Shown piece by piece: positions 63,357-64,000 of a stretch of DNA of 64,000 bases. A model generated the notes under the pieces. It ran no database searches and was not told the DNA's origin. It saw only the letters and a program-made list of their open reading frames with translations. A program made the translations under genes and the position numbers. The first letter of the stretch is position 1. The number at the start of each line of letters is the position of its first letter. This DNA is from Casuarina equisetifolia (Eukaryota > Streptophyta > Magnoliopsida > Fagales > Casuarinaceae), in NCBI GenBank assembly GCA_028551475.1, contig CM052355.1, positions 12,016,129 through 12,080,128 of the forward strand, written 5' to 3'.

Positions 63357-64000
63357 TTGGATCCCTCTATTGGCCATTTCTTCATTAGTCGTGATGTGAT
63401 TTTTCATGAGGATTTGTTTCCGTTTACTTCTCAGCTTACACTAACTTCTCCGACTCCAACTTTTCCTATGCGGCCTTTTCTGGCTGACGATGATCTGGAT
63501 CCGCTTGCACTTTTGGCTCCCCTTGAGCCTATTGCTGCACCTTCGGCCCCACCTCCTGTTAGCCTAGTTTTCCCATCTGCCTCAATTCCTCCCATCCCAT
63601 CTGCAGCTAGTTCGAGACCATCTTTAGAGGATTCTTCATCCTTAGATCCTCTATTTTCGGTACCCTATGTTTTCACTTCTGGGGTTACTTCAAAGGACTC
63701 ATTGGTTGTTGTTCTTCATCCGGCCTTCGTTGCTCCTCCTCGTCACTCTAGGTGTGTCACTCGGCCCCCCACCTAGACTAAGGATTATATTTGTTCTAGC
63801 ATGGACTCTTTAGGTACTCATTACGCCATTCCTGCTTATGTTAGTTTTACTCACTTGTCTCCAGATCATTTTTGCTGCATCAGCCACATTTCTGAGGATC
63901 AGGAACCTTATTCTTATTCTGAGGCTGCTCGAGATCCTCGTTGGCGACGCGTTATGGAGGTTGAGCTTCTTGCTCTTATTGAGAACCACACTTGGAAGCT
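63357..64000 (+). pseudogene. copia integrase tail to reverse-transcriptase N-terminus, partial
   Basis: After a frameshift the polyprotein resumes with MDPSIGHFFISRDVIFHED, the usual copia segment after integrase. A long Pro/Ser-rich linker (to 63776) follows, and after a stop come HYAIPAYVSFTHLS (about 63820-63860) and the RT beginning AARDPRWRRVMEVELL (about 63920-63980). The element is cut by the window edge. Confidence 0.85.

Larger units (their letters stand above)
60600..64000 (+). mobile_element. Ty1/copia retrotransposon, inactive, continues past the right edge
   Basis: The order gag, protease, integrase, start of reverse transcriptase is that of Ty1/copia. Gag occupies about 61010-62000, protease about 62180-62260, integrase about 62630-63340, and the RT begins near 63900 (AARDPRWRRVMEVELLAL), cut by the window end. 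Several stops and a frameshift near 63340-63357 inactivate it. The 5' boundary is uncertain. Confidence 0.92.

Overview
The window is nuclear DNA of a flowering plant. It is almost certainly a eudicot and probably a rosid; the species cannot be named from sequence alone. The reasons are GT-AG introns in every multi-exon gene, AT-rich intergenic DNA full of degenerate LTR retroelements, a nuclear ChlI gene with a plastid-targeting extension, a BAHD acyltransferase, CLE signalling peptides and secreted cysteine-rich defensin-like peptides.

Layout. 1-3965: 3' two thirds of a dead Ty3/gypsy element with integrase and chromodomain, plus a probable 3' LTR. 4-9.6 kb: non-coding, with a 96-bp tandem repeat and a complete 352-bp TRIM bounded by a 5-bp target duplication. 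9.7 kb: first CLE gene (minus). 13.4-16.5 kb: pile-up of gypsy and copia gag remnants. 18.6-25.4 kb: a diverged tandem segmental duplication, each copy carrying one CLE gene (minus) with the same dodecapeptide. 26-32.5 kb: a SINE-like repeat, a 30-bp minisatellite, a copia RT scrap, a copia LTR fragment, a TRIM-like remnant and two foldback elements.

32.8-52.4 kb is the conserved gene-rich core: a large multi-exon acidic protein of unknown function (minus), a BAHD acyltransferase (plus), magnesium chelatase subunit I (plus) and two tandem CoA-type Nudix hydrolases (both minus), one compact and one with a mitochondrial-type leader. 53-59.4 kb: a second duplicated zone with two intact two-exon defensin-like genes (minus), both too short and too split to appear as long open frames, plus an exon-1-only pseudogene. 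60-64 kb: a broken Ty1/copia element (plus) running off the right edge.

The order CLE / unknown acidic protein / ChlI / NUDT11-like Nudix matches, from memory, the union of two Arabidopsis neighbourhoods (CHLI1 At4g18480, At4g18490, CLE2 At4g18510; and CHLI2 At5g45930, NUDT11 At5g45940). The window may therefore retain the arrangement that existed before the Arabidopsis duplication. Housekeeping functions (chlorophyll synthesis, CoA turnover) sit in the core, and fast-evolving secreted-peptide genes occupy the repeat-rich flanks. No bacterial-type systems, CRISPR arrays or recognisable tRNA/rRNA genes were seen.
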